64,000 nt of DNA from a gamma proteobacterium symbiont of Ctena orbiculata (lineage in GTDB: Bacteria; Pseudomonadota; Gammaproteobacteria; Chromatiales; Chromatiaceae): contig QBVD01000059.1 in assembly GCA_003058525.1 (NCBI GenBank), positions 1 through 64,000 on the forward strand. Reading direction: 5' to 3'. Numbering within the stretch: the first letter of the stretch is position 1; every line of letters starts with the position of its first letter. The notes beneath the pieces are model-generated. The model worked only from the letters and a program-made list of their open reading frames with translations, did not search any database and was not told the origin of the DNA. A program made the position numbers and the translations under genes. This document shows, in pieces, positions 48,401-57,564 of the stretch.

Positions 48401-50394
48401 GTGCCCTGCACACCCTGCTGATGGACAAGACCAACTACAACTCCATGTCCTGCGGTGACGGTGCCTGCCTTGGTTGTGGCGAAAAGACCATCATCCATCT
48501 ATTTACCAGTACCGTGACCGCCTTGATGCAGCCCCGGGTAAAACAGCACCTGGAGAAGATCGACAGATTGATCGCGGAATTGGAACAGCACGTGCGCCTG
48601 AAACTCGCAGCGGGTGTCGATCTAAGCGATTCGAGTGCCATTGCCGAAGCCGTCTCCAGCAACCAGGAGGGTGACCTCACCCTTTCCAACCTGAGCGACA
48701 ATCTCGACAGCGGCCATGAGAAGACTGTGATCGACCGCGAATGGCTGCAGTGGGCGACACAGTTGTTGGATCAGTTGCGCGAGTTGAAGTGGCAATACAT
48801 TGAAGGTGTCACCAACAACGGCCGCGCCGAAATGGGCATAGTCAATGCAACTGGATGTACCTCCGTATGGGGATCGACCTACCCCTATAATCCTTACCCA
48901 TTCCCCTGGGCCAGCCACCTTTTCCAAGATAGTCCGTCGGTTGCGATGGGATTGTTCGAGGGGCATATGCGCAAGATGGCGAACGGATTTGCGGCGATCC
49001 GCAAGGCTGAACTGGAATTGGCAGGTAAATACAACCCGTCCGAACATGGGGAGTATTTCAAACAGTTCAACTGGAATGATTTCAGCGATCAGGAGTGGCT
49101 GCTCTGCCCACCGGTAGTCTCAGTGGGCGGTGATGGTGCGATGTACGACATCGGTTTCCAGAATCTCTCGAGGGCCCTCGCCTCCGGTATGCCGATAAAG
49201 GTTCTGGTACTGGATACCCAGGTCTACTCCAATACCGGCGGTCAGGCCTGTACCTCCGGCTACATCGGCCAGGTTGCCGACATGAGCCCATACGGCAAGG
49301 CATGGAAAGGTAAGGAGGAGATCCGCAAAGAGGTATCATTGATCGGTATAGCCCACCGTACCACGTATGTGTTACAGGGCACGATCAACAATACGACACA
49401 CTTGATCGAAGGTTATATCGACGGTCTCAACAGCCGCCGGCCGGCACTGTTCAATATCTACGCCGTATGTCCGCCCGAGCATGGAATCGGTGACGATGTC
49501 GCTGCCCAGCAATCGAAAATGGCCGTCGAGGGACGTGCCTATCCGTTGATTAAATATGATCCGGATGCGGGTATAACCATAGAAGAGTGCATCGATCTGG
49601 AAGGCAATCCGGCAATGGATGACGACTGGCCGATGTACAGCATCGATTATCAGGATGAAAAGGGCGAGGCATGCAAGCTGGAGGTCCCGATGACCTTTGC
49701 CGACTTTGCCGTTACCGAGGGACGCTTCCGCAAGCAGTTCCGCATGGCGCCCCCGGAAACCTGGAATGACAATATGGTGCCGATGCATGAATTTATCGAT
49801 CTTGACGAGGATGACCGCGACGGTAAGTTCCCCTATATCTGGGGAGTCGACGCTAAGAATCGCCTGATGAGAATCATCTGTGCGGAAGAGATCGCCCGCT
49901 CCTGTGTTGAGCGCCGCCAGTTTTGGCGTCAGCTTAAGGGTATCGCCGGTGAACTCGATAAAGTCGATGTGAATGCCCTGGTGGATCAGGCCAAAATCGA
50001 TATGGCGAACCGCCTCAGTTCCACCCTGCTCTCAATGGCGGCCACCGGCAACGCCGAGGCATTGGCAGGCACCATATCAGCCAACGGCACTCCAGGTAAC
50101 GGCGCAGCTGCCGCGGCTTCCGGGGCAGGTGAAATCCTGGGTGATTACGAACCGGTATGGATCGAAACGCCTGAATGCACGGCCTGTGACGAGTGTGTCG
50201 AGATAAGCCCAGGTATTTTCGCCTATAACGACGACAAAAAGGCTGTCATAGTCGATCCAAAGGCGGGTCACTTCAAGGATATAGTCAAGGCGGCTGAAAA
50301 GTGTACAGCCGGATGCATCCATCCCGGCACACCCTGGAATCCATCGGAAAAAGACTTGGACAAGCTGGTCAAGCGCGCAGCAAAATACCAATAA
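45442..50394 (+). CDS. nifJ: Pyruvate:ferredoxin (flavodoxin) oxidoreductase, extra-long
   Basis: A 1650-residue single-chain pyruvate:ferredoxin oxidoreductase, interconverting pyruvate + CoA with acetyl-CoA + CO2 + reduced ferredoxin. Alpha-part motif GAYPITPSTQMGEYW is near the N terminus, then the gamma part (HSVGGWGAITTGKNLVMTL). Two ferredoxin motifs follow, CTACGDCYVVCP (about 793) and CKGCMECVEIC (about 931), and the TPP-binding beta part (CGDGACLGCGEKT; VSVGGDGAMYDIGFQN near 1228; YSNTGGQACTSG). It exceeds the usual 1170-1200 residues: an insertion precedes the TPP site, and a C-terminal ferredoxin domain (about 1570-1640, CTACDECVEISPG with a distant AGCIHPG) is added. It lies between rnfB and rnfC, tying the enzyme to Rnf. 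ATG at 45451 is an alternative start. Confidence 0.92.
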   Translation: MCSMFGKKDEKTFKYPGIRMAMDGNGAVIMCEREASDAAGAYPITPSTQMGEYWAEETAKGHVNISDRSLIFIEPESEHAAAAVTAGMSMTGLRATNFSSAQGIAFMHESLYAAVGKRLPYVLNIGCRAITKASLNVHCGHDDFHCIDDTGFFQVFANNAQGAADLNLIGRKIAELSLTPAAVAQDGFLTTHLIEPLMVPERELINEFLGRPDDEIECPTPAQKLLYGETRRRVPMIWDVDNPMLSGSVQNQDAYMQTTAAQRPYFFQHIPQITDQVMEEYYQLTGRRYQRIGCYNTDKADYVIVGMGSMIVQAHGVADYLQKTRKLKVGVVDITMFRPFPGDLLGSLLKGKKGVCVLERTDQPLAEDLPLMREVRSVISKCIENGQAAAGKQQLPYPGYDSYSSFSDSPHLYSGAYGLGSRDLQPEALIGAVENMLPDGGHRKFFYLGIDFVRDADNPKQEIHIERLLEAYPDIGKMALRGSENPNLMPEGSITVRMHSVGGWGAITTGKNLVMTLYDLLGYEIKANPKYGSEKKGQPTTYYLSAAPTPIPLNCEYHYVDVVLSPDPNVFGHSNPLAGLKKGGTLIIQSNLGSADEVWQSFPRWMQQEIVDNGIHVFYVDGFKIAREEATDADLQLRMQGNAFQGAFFAGSPLMEMAGLDEKKLFAAIEDQLQHKFGSKGRRVVEDNLRVVRRGFDEIHEISNKVVGSAAQMPVKKELGMPVMLKQLPQADGGISDVHRFWEQTGSFYATGKGNENLADPYQALSLIPAATGVFRDMTQIRFDYPKWVAENCTACGDCYVVCPDSAIPGLVNTLGDIFNTAINRIETTGRPTQYLRRESRNVEKRLRELLNEGGDAVNVRQCLDQAVLESIAAAEIEEESRPNLEEEFALFLQALGEFDFSVTKPYWNTMEKKNKNSGGLFSITVNPYTCKGCMECVEICEDDALVATHQDEAAIQRMRDDWNIWLDLPTSHPSFNRIDDLDEKIGALHTLLMDKTNYNSMSCGDGACLGCGEKTIIHLFTSTVTALMQPRVKQHLEKIDRLIAELEQHVRLKLAAGVDLSDSSAIAEAVSSNQEGDLTLSNLSDNLDSGHEKTVIDREWLQWATQLLDQLRELKWQYIEGVTNNGRAEMGIVNATGCTSVWGSTYPYNPYPFPWASHLFQDSPSVAMGLFEGHMRKMANGFAAIRKAELELAGKYNPSEHGEYFKQFNWNDFSDQEWLLCPPVVSVGGDGAMYDIGFQNLSRALASGMPIKVLVLDTQVYSNTGGQACTSGYIGQVADMSPYGKAWKGKEEIRKEVSLIGIAHRTTYVLQGTINNTTHLIEGYIDGLNSRRPALFNIYAVCPPEHGIGDDVAAQQSKMAVEGRAYPLIKYDPDAGITIEECIDLEGNPAMDDDWPMYSIDYQDEKGEACKLEVPMTFADFAVTEGRFRKQFRMAPPETWNDNMVPMHEFIDLDEDDRDGKFPYIWGVDAKNRLMRIICAEEIARSCVERRQFWRQLKGIAGELDKVDVNALVDQAKIDMANRLSSTLLSMAATGNAEALAGTISANGTPGNGAAAAASGAGEILGDYEPVWIETPECTACDECVEISPGIFAYNDDKKAVIVDPKAGHFKDIVKAAEKCTAGCIHPGTPWNPSEKDLDKLVKRAAKYQ

Positions 50395-50444
50395 GCACGT
50401 TGACATTAGCGAAAATGGTAAACAGAAAACGCTTCTTTAAAAAT

Positions 50445-50466
50445 AGGCGGATCATTAGATCCGCCT
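50445..50466. terminator. Intercistronic hairpin between nifJ and rnfC
   Basis: A perfect inverted repeat, AGGCGGATC and its complement GATCCGCCT around ATTA. No T-run follows on the + strand, so it probably marks mRNA processing or stability inside the operon; a T-rich run does follow on the opposite strand. Confidence 0.5.
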
Positions 50467-50486
50467 GCTGACCGAGTCTGAATGAT

Positions 50487-51827
50487 ATGGGACTTCTCAA
50501 CCTGCTGTTTGGGCTGAAAAGCTTTACCCACGGCATCCATCCACCCTATCACAAGGATACGGCGGACAAGCCGATCCGGCGTCTTGCTTTTCCCGCGCAA
50601 CTGGTACTGCCGCTGGACCAGCATATTGGAAAACCAGCGATCCCGCTGGTCAAAAAGGGACAGGAAGTGGTACGTGGCGAGCCGATCGCCAAAGCCGATG
50701 GAAACTTCTCAGTACCCCTGCACGCACCGGCCACTGGAAGGGTACGGGATATCGAGCTGCTGCCGACTCCCAAAGGTCCGAAATCCAACGGGATAGTCTT
50801 GGATGTCTACCAGGGCTCAACCCAGGAGGTACTGTGGGGACAGCCACGTGATATGAGTGACCTCAATCAGCAGGAGATCATTCGGGCGATCCAGGATAGC
50901 GGTATGGTGGGACTTGGCGGCGCAGCCTTCCCTTCGCATATGAAACTGACGATCCCAAAGGATAAGCAGGTCGATACCCTTATCATCAACGGCTGTGAAT
51001 GCGAGCCCTATCTAACATGTGATCATCGTATTATGCTGGAATACCCGAAAGAGCTGATTCGGGGTATACGCTATGCGATGCGGGCATCCGGCACCCGCCA
51101 GGCCATCATCGGCATTGAAGACAACAAAATGGATGCCGCCGAGGTGTTGCGTGCCAGCCTCTCCAAAGGCAGTTCTATCCGGGTCGAGGTGGTTGAAACC
51201 AAGTACCCGCAGGGTTCTGAGAAGATGCTGATCAAGTCGCTGCTTGATCGGGAAGTGCCTACCGGTGGATTACCGGCCGATATCGGTGTCGTTGTCAACA
51301 ATGTAGGCACCCTGGCATTTCTTGGCATGTTACTGCCACAGGGGCAGGGACTTATCGAACGGGTGATCACCGTCGCCGGGCCCGGTGTCCTCAAACCGGG
51401 TAACTACATGGTGCCTCTGGGGACACCGATACGCCATATTCTGGAACAGGCAGGTTATGAGGGTTCACGCACCGAGTTCATTCTCGGTGGTCCGATGATG
51501 GGTCCCGCAGTATCCGCCATGGATACCCCCATCACCAAAGGCACCTCCGGTCTGTTGGTATTGAACGAGCCTTCGATTGAAGATGAGAGCCAAAGAATTT
51601 GGCCCTGTATCCGTTGTGCACGCTGTGTCAGTGCCTGTCCTATGCATCTCAATCCCTCTATGCTTGGACAGTTGGCGGCAAAACGCAAATATGATGAGAT
51701 GGCCCTGGACTACCATCTCAATGATTGTTTCGAGTGCGGTTGTTGTTCCTATGTCTGCCCCTCAAACATTCCGCTTGTACAATATTTCCGCATCGCCAAA
51801 GCAATCAACAGAGAGCAGGCCGCATGA
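50487..51827 (+). CDS. rnfC: Rnf complex subunit RnfC
   Basis: A 446-residue peripheral subunit that accepts or donates electrons with NAD(H). Motifs: VKKGQEVVRGEPIAKADG (barrel-sandwich), GLGGAAFPSHMKL for FMN/NADH, ILGGPMMGPAVSAMDTPI, and two ferredoxin-type motifs CIRCARCVSACPMHLNP and CFECGCCSYVCPSNIPL. The long Ala-rich C-terminal extension of enteric RnfC is absent, as in clostridial proteins. It overlaps rnfD by four bases. Confidence 0.95.
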   Translation: MGLLNLLFGLKSFTHGIHPPYHKDTADKPIRRLAFPAQLVLPLDQHIGKPAIPLVKKGQEVVRGEPIAKADGNFSVPLHAPATGRVRDIELLPTPKGPKSNGIVLDVYQGSTQEVLWGQPRDMSDLNQQEIIRAIQDSGMVGLGGAAFPSHMKLTIPKDKQVDTLIINGCECEPYLTCDHRIMLEYPKELIRGIRYAMRASGTRQAIIGIEDNKMDAAEVLRASLSKGSSIRVEVVETKYPQGSEKMLIKSLLDREVPTGGLPADIGVVVNNVGTLAFLGMLLPQGQGLIERVITVAGPGVLKPGNYMVPLGTPIRHILEQAGYEGSRTEFILGGPMMGPAVSAMDTPITKGTSGLLVLNEPSIEDESQRIWPCIRCARCVSACPMHLNPSMLGQLAAKRKYDEMALDYHLNDCFECGCCSYVCPSNIPLVQYFRIAKAINREQAA

Positions 51828-52870
51828 GTAAAAAGCCCACCATCGAACTGCGTACCTCGCCCCATGCCCATGCGGGAGATGATGTGGTGCGGATAATGCG
51901 CAACGTAGTCTATGCCCTGCTGCCGATCTGCATCTTCATGGTCTGGCAGTTCGGTATCAGCGCCCTGGCTCTGCTAGTGGTGGTGACCGCTACATGTCTG
52001 TTGAGCGAGCGTCTGTTCAATCGCCTGAATGACGAACCCAACAGCCTGGGAGACTGGTCCGCAACAATCACCGGCCTGTTGCTGGCGTTGACCCTTCCCC
52101 CCGGTTTCCCCCTTTGGATGGGTGTCGTGGCGGGCTTCATCGCCATCGCCTTGGGAAAGGCCCTGTTCGGCGGTCTCGGTATGAATGCCATGAATCCGGC
52201 ACTGATCGGCCGCGCTTTTGTCCAGGCAGCCTTTCCGGTGGCAATCACCACCTGGACGCCGGCGTTCTTCGAAGGACGTTTCTCCCAGTTTATTCCGACC
52301 ACACTGACCCCTCCATTCCTGCAACCCCCCGCTCTCGGTGATTGGGTGGCTGAGGTGAAGGTTGACGCCTTCAGCGGCGCCACACCCCTGGCGTTGCAGA
52401 AATTCGAAGGCGTACAAACCGATATCATGGAGATGCTGCTGGGAACCACCGCCGGATCGGCCGGTGAGACTTCGGCGCTCTTGATCCTGGTCTGCGGAAT
52501 CTACCTGGCTGCAAGAAAAATGCTCGACTGGCGCATACCGGTGCTGGTAATGCTCGGTGCAGCACTCACTGCCGGCATCTTCTTCCTCATCGATCCCGGC
52601 CGCTATCCGGATCCCCTGTTCGTACTCTGTTCAGGCGGTTTGATGCTGGGCGCATGGTTTATGGCGAGTGATATGGTCGGTTCGCCAGTCACCCCGCTTG
52701 GAGTCATTATCTATGGATTGATGATTGGCATAATCACGGTGATTATCCGCCTTTTCGGCGGTCTGACCGAAGGCGTCATGTACGCCATTCTCCTGGGAAA
52801 TGCGGCCACACCGCTGATCGATCAGATAACCCAGCCCCGCGTATTCGGTGAGCAGAAGGCAAGCAAATGA
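51824..52870 (+). CDS. rnfD: Rnf complex subunit RnfD
   Basis: A 348-residue integral membrane subunit. The covalent FMN site is SGATPLA, with the flavinylated threonine at about residue 187. About nine or ten helices surround it. I used the ATG at 51824 (MSKKPTIELRTSPHAH), which overlaps the rnfC stop by four bases and matches family starts; the frame also extends to 51725 inside rnfC. It overlaps rnfG by four bases. Confidence 0.95.
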   Translation: MSKKPTIELRTSPHAHAGDDVVRIMRNVVYALLPICIFMVWQFGISALALLVVVTATCLLSERLFNRLNDEPNSLGDWSATITGLLLALTLPPGFPLWMGVVAGFIAIALGKALFGGLGMNAMNPALIGRAFVQAAFPVAITTWTPAFFEGRFSQFIPTTLTPPFLQPPALGDWVAEVKVDAFSGATPLALQKFEGVQTDIMEMLLGTTAGSAGETSALLILVCGIYLAARKMLDWRIPVLVMLGAALTAGIFFLIDPGRYPDPLFVLCSGGLMLGAWFMASDMVGSPVTPLGVIIYGLMIGIITVIIRLFGGLTEGVMYAILLGNAATPLIDQITQPRVFGEQKASK

Positions 52871-53586
52871 GTACTCCCGAAGCAGAAGTCATGCAGCCAT
52901 CGACTCCCGCCGGTCCCATGATCCGGACGCTGATGGGTATTGCCATGCTGTCCGGGTTTCTGGTCGTTCTCACCTATCAGCTGACCAAACCGATCATCGC
53001 AGAAAATCAGCGCCGGGCTATCGAGGCGGCTGTTTTCACTGTCATCCCGGGGGCTGTTGCACGCCGGGATTTTGTCATCAGTGACGGTGAGCTGAACCCG
53101 GTAACCGCAGACAAACCCAGCAATGGTATTCTGGTCTACGCCGGATATGATAGTGAAGGCGGTCTGAAGGGCGTCGCGGCAAAGGCCGCAGCACAGGGTT
53201 ATGCGGATTTGATCCATATCCTGTATGGCTATGACCCCGCCTGCGAATGTATTCGCGGCGTGAAAGTCCTGAAATTGGCCGAGACACCCGGCTTGGGCGA
53301 TAAGATTATCACCGATGCCAATTTTGTCGCCAACTTCGAGGCTTTGGATGCCAGGCTAAGCGGCGATGGGCAGACGCTGGCAAATGAGATCGTCACAGTC
53401 AAGCATGGCAGTAAACAGAATCCCTGGGAGATCGATGCCATCTCCGGCGCCACCATTTCATCGAAAGCGGTGGGAAAGGCGCTCAATCAGTCAGCCAAAC
53501 GTCTGCTGCCTGATCTTGTGCCCCAACTGGATAGGCTGCTACAGGAAGACAACACCGTGGATCTGACTGAGGTCACCGATGAATAA
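52867..53586 (+). CDS. rnfG: Rnf complex subunit RnfG
   Basis: A 239-residue protein with one N-terminal helix (about 16-38) and a periplasmic FMN domain. The flavinylation motif is DAISGATISSKAV, with the threonine near residue 196; attachment needs an ApbE-type transferase, which is not in this window. An upstream LKLAETPGLGDKI stretch is typical. Four-base overlap with rnfD. Confidence 0.94.
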   Translation: MSTPEAEVMQPSTPAGPMIRTLMGIAMLSGFLVVLTYQLTKPIIAENQRRAIEAAVFTVIPGAVARRDFVISDGELNPVTADKPSNGILVYAGYDSEGGLKGVAAKAAAQGYADLIHILYGYDPACECIRGVKVLKLAETPGLGDKIITDANFVANFEALDARLSGDGQTLANEIVTVKHGSKQNPWEIDAISGATISSKAVGKALNQSAKRLLPDLVPQLDRLLQEDNTVDLTEVTDE

Positions 53587-53603
53587 ACCGGAAGCGAATT
53601 GAG

Positions 53604-54248
53604 ATGGCTAAAGACAACAATACCATCACCTGGGAGACATTCTCTGAAGGCCTGTGGCGGGACAACCCGGTGTTCGTCATGCTGCTCGGCATGTGCCCTG
53701 TTCTGGCGGTCACCAACTCGGCGATCAACGCCTTGGCAATGGGTCTCGCCACAACTTTTGTACTTCTCGCCTCCGGCACCCTGATCTCGCTGTTGCGTCA
53801 CAGCATACCGAAACAGGTCCGGATCGCCACCTATATCGTCATCATCGCCACCTTTGTCACTATCGTCGATTACACCATCCAGGCGATATCCCTCGACCTC
53901 TACAATGCCTTGGGCGCCTTTATTCAGCTGATTGTGGTGAACTGCATGATTCTCGGTCGAGCGGAGGCCTACGCTTCTAGGAACCGACCGTTAAAGGCTG
54001 TCACAAATGGACTTGGGATGGGCATCGGCTTCACATTCGCTCTTCTCTGTCTGGGCGTGGTACGCGAGATCCTCGGCGCCGGCAGCCTGTTCGGAATCGA
54101 TCTGTTCGGGCCCCGGTTCGAACCCTGGGTGGTGATGGTACTGCCGGCTGGCGGTTTTCTTGTGCTCGGGGCCTGGCTGCTGTTGTTTGAGTGGTTAAAT
54201 CAGCGGAAAGAGCGGGCGGAGCTGGAAACAGCGGCGGAAACGCAGTGA
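53604..54248 (+). CDS. rnfE: Rnf complex subunit RnfE
   Basis: A 214-residue, six-helix membrane subunit paired with RnfA. Motifs include NPVFVMLLGMCPVLAVTNSA and a second-half NCMILGRAEAYASRN, with cysteines that in this family help hold an intramembrane iron-sulfur site. It begins 17 bases after rnfG, with GGAAG as ribosome site. Confidence 0.94.
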   Translation: MAKDNNTITWETFSEGLWRDNPVFVMLLGMCPVLAVTNSAINALAMGLATTFVLLASGTLISLLRHSIPKQVRIATYIVIIATFVTIVDYTIQAISLDLYNALGAFIQLIVVNCMILGRAEAYASRNRPLKAVTNGLGMGIGFTFALLCLGVVREILGAGSLFGIDLFGPRFEPWVVMVLPAGGFLVLGAWLLLFEWLNQRKERAELETAAETQ

Positions 54249-54284
54249 TTAACATTAAATTCATAATTCGGAATGAAATGAACC

Positions 54285-54866
54285 ATGGGCACTGAATCAC
54301 TCAGCTTTATTTTTCTAAACGCAGTACTGGCCAACAACTTCGTGCTGGCGCTGTTTCTCGGTCTTTGCCCGTTTCTTGGGGTTTCAGGCAAACTCAACAC
54401 CGCCCTGCCCATGGGATTGGCCACCATGTTCGTGATGCTGGTCAGTTCCGTCTGCGCCTATCTGATCAACATTGTCCTGGTGACATTCGAGATCGAGTTT
54501 CTGCGTTTAATCGCCTATATTGCTGTAATCGCCAGTGCGGTACAGCTGGTGGAGATGACCCTGAAGAAATTCACTCCGGGCCTGTTCCGTTCCCTGGGTA
54601 TCTTTCTGCCGTTGATCACGACCAATTGCGCCATCCTCGGCCTGGCGCTGTTTCAGACATTTAAAGAGTATGACTTCCTGCAATCATTGATCTATGCCTT
54701 GGGAGCCGGGACAGGCTTTATTCTGGCGATCGTGTTAATGGCCGGTCTGCGGGAAAAGCTGGAGCTTTCGACCATGCCCAGCATTACCCAGGGTGCCGCG
54801 GTCAGTCTGATGCTCGGTGGGTTGCTGTCGCTCTCGTTTATGGGGTTTGCAGGACTCGGTGGTTGA
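54285..54866 (+). CDS. rnfA: Rnf complex subunit RnfA
   Basis: A 193-residue, six-helix subunit homologous to RnfE. Signature stretches are NNFVLALFLGLCPFLGVSGK and TTNCAILGLALF, each with a conserved cysteine. It comes last among the rnf genes; with rnfB first, the order B-(nifJ)-C-D-G-E-A differs from the enteric A-B-C-D-G-E. Confidence 0.95.
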   Translation: MGTESLSFIFLNAVLANNFVLALFLGLCPFLGVSGKLNTALPMGLATMFVMLVSSVCAYLINIVLVTFEIEFLRLIAYIAVIASAVQLVEMTLKKFTPGLFRSLGIFLPLITTNCAILGLALFQTFKEYDFLQSLIYALGAGTGFILAIVLMAGLREKLELSTMPSITQGAAVSLMLGGLLSLSFMGFAGLGG

Positions 54867-54869
54867 ACA

Positions 54870-55079
54870 ATGATTGATTATCTAATTGCCATGACAATCA
54901 TTCCTATTCTGCTGCTCGGTTGGTTGATCGTACAATCCATCGCGCGGCGTTTCGCCAAGCTGCATCCTGAATTCGGCCCCCCCAGGGAAGAGGGTGCGGG
55001 CTGCGGAAAGAGCTGTTTATGTAGCGGCAACGGCTGCCAACGTCAAGGGGACCACCTCAGAGGTTACAAACATGAATGA
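54870..55079 (+). CDS. Small membrane protein with Cys-rich tail, within rnf operon
   Basis: A 69-residue protein: a single helix at about residues 4-24 ([20 protein letters not shown]), then a basic segment and a cysteine cluster [12 protein letters not shown]. It starts three bases after rnfA and overlaps the ppsA start by eight bases, so it is translated within the operon. The plan (helix plus Cys tail) recalls the small NqrM factor that supplies iron to the related Nqr complex, but the sequence is not clearly the same family, so an assembly role is inference. Confidence 0.7.
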   Translation: MIDYLIAMTIIPILLLGWLIVQSIARRFAKLHPEFGPPREEGAGCGKSCLCSGNGCQRQGDHLRGYKHE

Positions 55080-57480
55080 TTCATCCAATCAATCCAACAG
55101 CAGAGGACAAGTGGTGAATGGGCAAATCGTCTGGTTCGAACATCTGAAAATGCAGGATGTGGATCAGGTCGGAGGAAAGAACGCATCCTTGGGTGAAATG
55201 ATCAGCGGCCTCGCCGATGCGGGTGTCAGCGTTCCGGGCGGCTTTGCTACAACAGCTCATGCATTTCGTGAGTTTCTGCGTCACAATCACCTTGCGGAAC
55301 GGATTGATCCGTTGTTGAAAGCCCTCGATGTGGAGGATGTAACCGCATTGGCCGAGGCAGGCAAGACGATTCGTCAATGGGTGGTTGAATCCCCCTTCCC
55401 TGAAGTCCTGGAGGCCGCGGTAACCGAGGCCTACAAACAGCTCACTGGCGACACGGATACTCCCCCGTCTGTCGCTGTCCGTTCCTCGGCAACCGCCGAA
55501 GACCTGCCGGATGCCTCATTCGCCGGCCAGCAGGAGACCTTCCTCAATGTGCAGGGATTGGATGCCGTGATGATCGCCATCAAGGAAGTCTTCGCCTCCC
55601 TCTACAACGATCGGGCGATCTCCTATCGGGTACATCAGGGTTTTGCCCACGAAGATGTGGCTCTCTCCGCAGGTATTCAGCGCATGGTGCGTTCCGATAT
55701 CGGCTCGTCCGGGGTTATGTTCACCCTGGACACCGAGTCCGGCTTCAAGGATGCCGTCTTTATAACCAGTTCCTACGGCTTGGGTGAGACGGTGGTACAG
55801 GGCTCGGTGAATCCTGATGAGTTCTACGTCCACAAGGGCAACGTGGAAGCGGGACGCCCGGCCATCCTGCGACGCAATCTGGGCGGTAAGGCGATTAAAA
55901 TGATATACGGTCAGGCGGATGAAGAGCGGGTGGTCACCGTCGATGTACCGGAACAGCAACGTCGACAGTTCTCTCTCACAAACGAACAGGTGGAAAGTCT
56001 GGCGCAGATGGCGATCACCATCGAAAAACACTATCAGCGTCCAATGGACATCGAGTGGGGCCTGGATGGCAGTGACGGTCAACTCTATATTCTGCAGGCA
56101 AGACCGGAGACGGTGGAGAGCCGGGTCAACGCCTCCACGGTGGAACGATTCAAATTGGAAGAGAAAGGCAAGGTCCTGGCCCAGGGCCGCGCCATCGGTC
56201 AACGCATCGGTGTCGGCGTGGCAAAGATCATCCATGATGCCAGTGAAATGGCCAAGGTCGAGCCCGGTGATGTATTGATCACCGACATGACCGACCCTGA
56301 TTGGGAGCCGGTAATGAAACGGGCCTCCGCCATCGTCACCAACCGGGGCGGCCGAACCTGTCATGCTGCGATTATCGCCCGCGAACTGGGTATCCCGGCG
56401 GTAGTGGGTTGCAACAATGCTACCGAAACCCTGCAAGAGGGCCAGGATGTCACGGTATCCTGCGCCGAGGGCGATGACGGTTTTATCTATCAAGGTTTAC
56501 TGAAATTCTCAATCAGCCGCGGCGACGTCACCTCCCTTCCTGAACCGCCCGCCAAGATCATGATGAATGTGGCCAATCCGAGTCGAGCCTTCGCCTTCAG
56601 CCGAATTCCCAATGCCGGTATCGGTCTGGCGCGCCTGGAGTTCATCATCAACACCACCATCGGTGTACATCCCCGGGCACTGCTGGAGTTTGACAATCTG
56701 CCCAGCGATATCAAAGCCAAGGTTCAGAAACAGGTCGACGGTTATCCGGCCCCGGTCGATTTCTATGTGGAGAAACTGGTTGAAGGTATCTCCACCCTGG
56801 CTGCCGCCTTCAAAGGTAAACCGGTCATCGTGCGCATGTCCGATTTCAAATCGAACGAATACGCAAACCTGATCGGAGGCAAACTCTATGAACCCGAAGA
56901 GGAGAATCCGATGATCGGTTTTCGCGGAGCCTCCCGCTATATTTCAGAGAGTTTCAGGCCCTGCTTCGAGCTGGAATGCCGTGCCCTGAAACGGGTACGG
57001 GAAGAGATGGGATTCGAGAATGTGGAGATCATGATCCCCTTTGTACGCACCCTGGAGGAGGCAGCCGCTGTCATCCGACTGTTGGAGGAGAACGGCCTTA
57101 AGCGGGGTGAAAACGGTTTACGGGTCATCATGATGTGCGAACTGCCCTCAAACGCCGTTCAGGCCGAAGAGTTTCTGAAATTTTTCGACGGCTTCTCCAT
57201 CGGTTCAAACGATATGACCCAGTTGACCCTTGGATTGGACCGGGATTCCGGCTTGGTGGCCAAGAGCTTTGACGAGCGGGACCCCGCGGTTAAGCGGATG
57301 CTCGATATGGCCATTCAGGCCTGCAATACGGCAGGAAAATATGTCGGCATCTGCGGACAGGGCCCGTCCGACTACCCTGATCTTGCCGAATGGCTGGTTG
57401 AGCGAGGTATCCAAAGCGTCTCCCTGAATCCGGATACGGTAATCGATACCTGGCGTCTGCTGGCCGGCCTGGAAAGCTGA
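55072..57480 (+). CDS. ppsA: Phosphoenolpyruvate synthase
   Basis: An 802-residue PEP synthase (pyruvate + ATP to PEP + AMP + phosphate). The N-terminal ATP-grasp domain begins with [12 protein letters not shown] and contains [22 protein letters not shown]. The phosphohistidine is in GGRTCHAAI (His431), and the C-terminal barrel has [14 protein letters not shown] and the catalytic Cys761 in [12 protein letters not shown] chose the ATG at 55072, which gives an [10 protein letters not shown] lead-in; the frame also extends to 54994 inside the small upstream gene. Standing after rnf/nifJ, it would turn newly made pyruvate into PEP. Confidence 0.95.
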   Translation: MNDSSNQSNSRGQVVNGQIVWFEHLKMQDVDQVGGKNASLGEMISGLADAGVSVPGGFATTAHAFREFLRHNHLAERIDPLLKALDVEDVTALAEAGKTIRQWVVESPFPEVLEAAVTEAYKQLTGDTDTPPSVAVRSSATAEDLPDASFAGQQETFLNVQGLDAVMIAIKEVFASLYNDRAISYRVHQGFAHEDVALSAGIQRMVRSDIGSSGVMFTLDTESGFKDAVFITSSYGLGETVVQGSVNPDEFYVHKGNVEAGRPAILRRNLGGKAIKMIYGQADEERVVTVDVPEQQRRQFSLTNEQVESLAQMAITIEKHYQRPMDIEWGLDGSDGQLYILQARPETVESRVNASTVERFKLEEKGKVLAQGRAIGQRIGVGVAKIIHDASEMAKVEPGDVLITDMTDPDWEPVMKRASAIVTNRGGRTCHAAIIARELGIPAVVGCNNATETLQEGQDVTVSCAEGDDGFIYQGLLKFSISRGDVTSLPEPPAKIMMNVANPSRAFAFSRIPNAGIGLARLEFIINTTIGVHPRALLEFDNLPSDIKAKVQKQVDGYPAPVDFYVEKLVEGISTLAAAFKGKPVIVRMSDFKSNEYANLIGGKLYEPEEENPMIGFRGASRYISESFRPCFELECRALKRVREEMGFENVEIMIPFVRTLEEAAAVIRLLEENGLKRGENGLRVIMMCELPSNAVQAEEFLKFFDGFSIGSNDMTQLTLGLDRDSGLVAKSFDERDPAVKRMLDMAIQACNTAGKYVGICGQGPSDYPDLAEWLVERGIQSVSLNPDTVIDTWRLLAGLES

Positions 57481-57490
57481 TCGAACAGCC

Positions 57491-57515
57491 CGGGTGCCGA
57501 TTTTGGCGGCACCCG
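57491..57515 (+). terminator. Hairpin between ppsA and ppsR
   Basis: CGGGTGCC pairs with GGCACCCG across a loop of about nine bases. There is no T-run, so it may be a partial terminator or mRNA-stability element that lowers ppsR expression relative to ppsA. Confidence 0.4.
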
Positions 57516-57564
57516 ACTCATCCGATCAAATCGCCTATAGCAATAAAAACCTGCGGCCCAGCGT

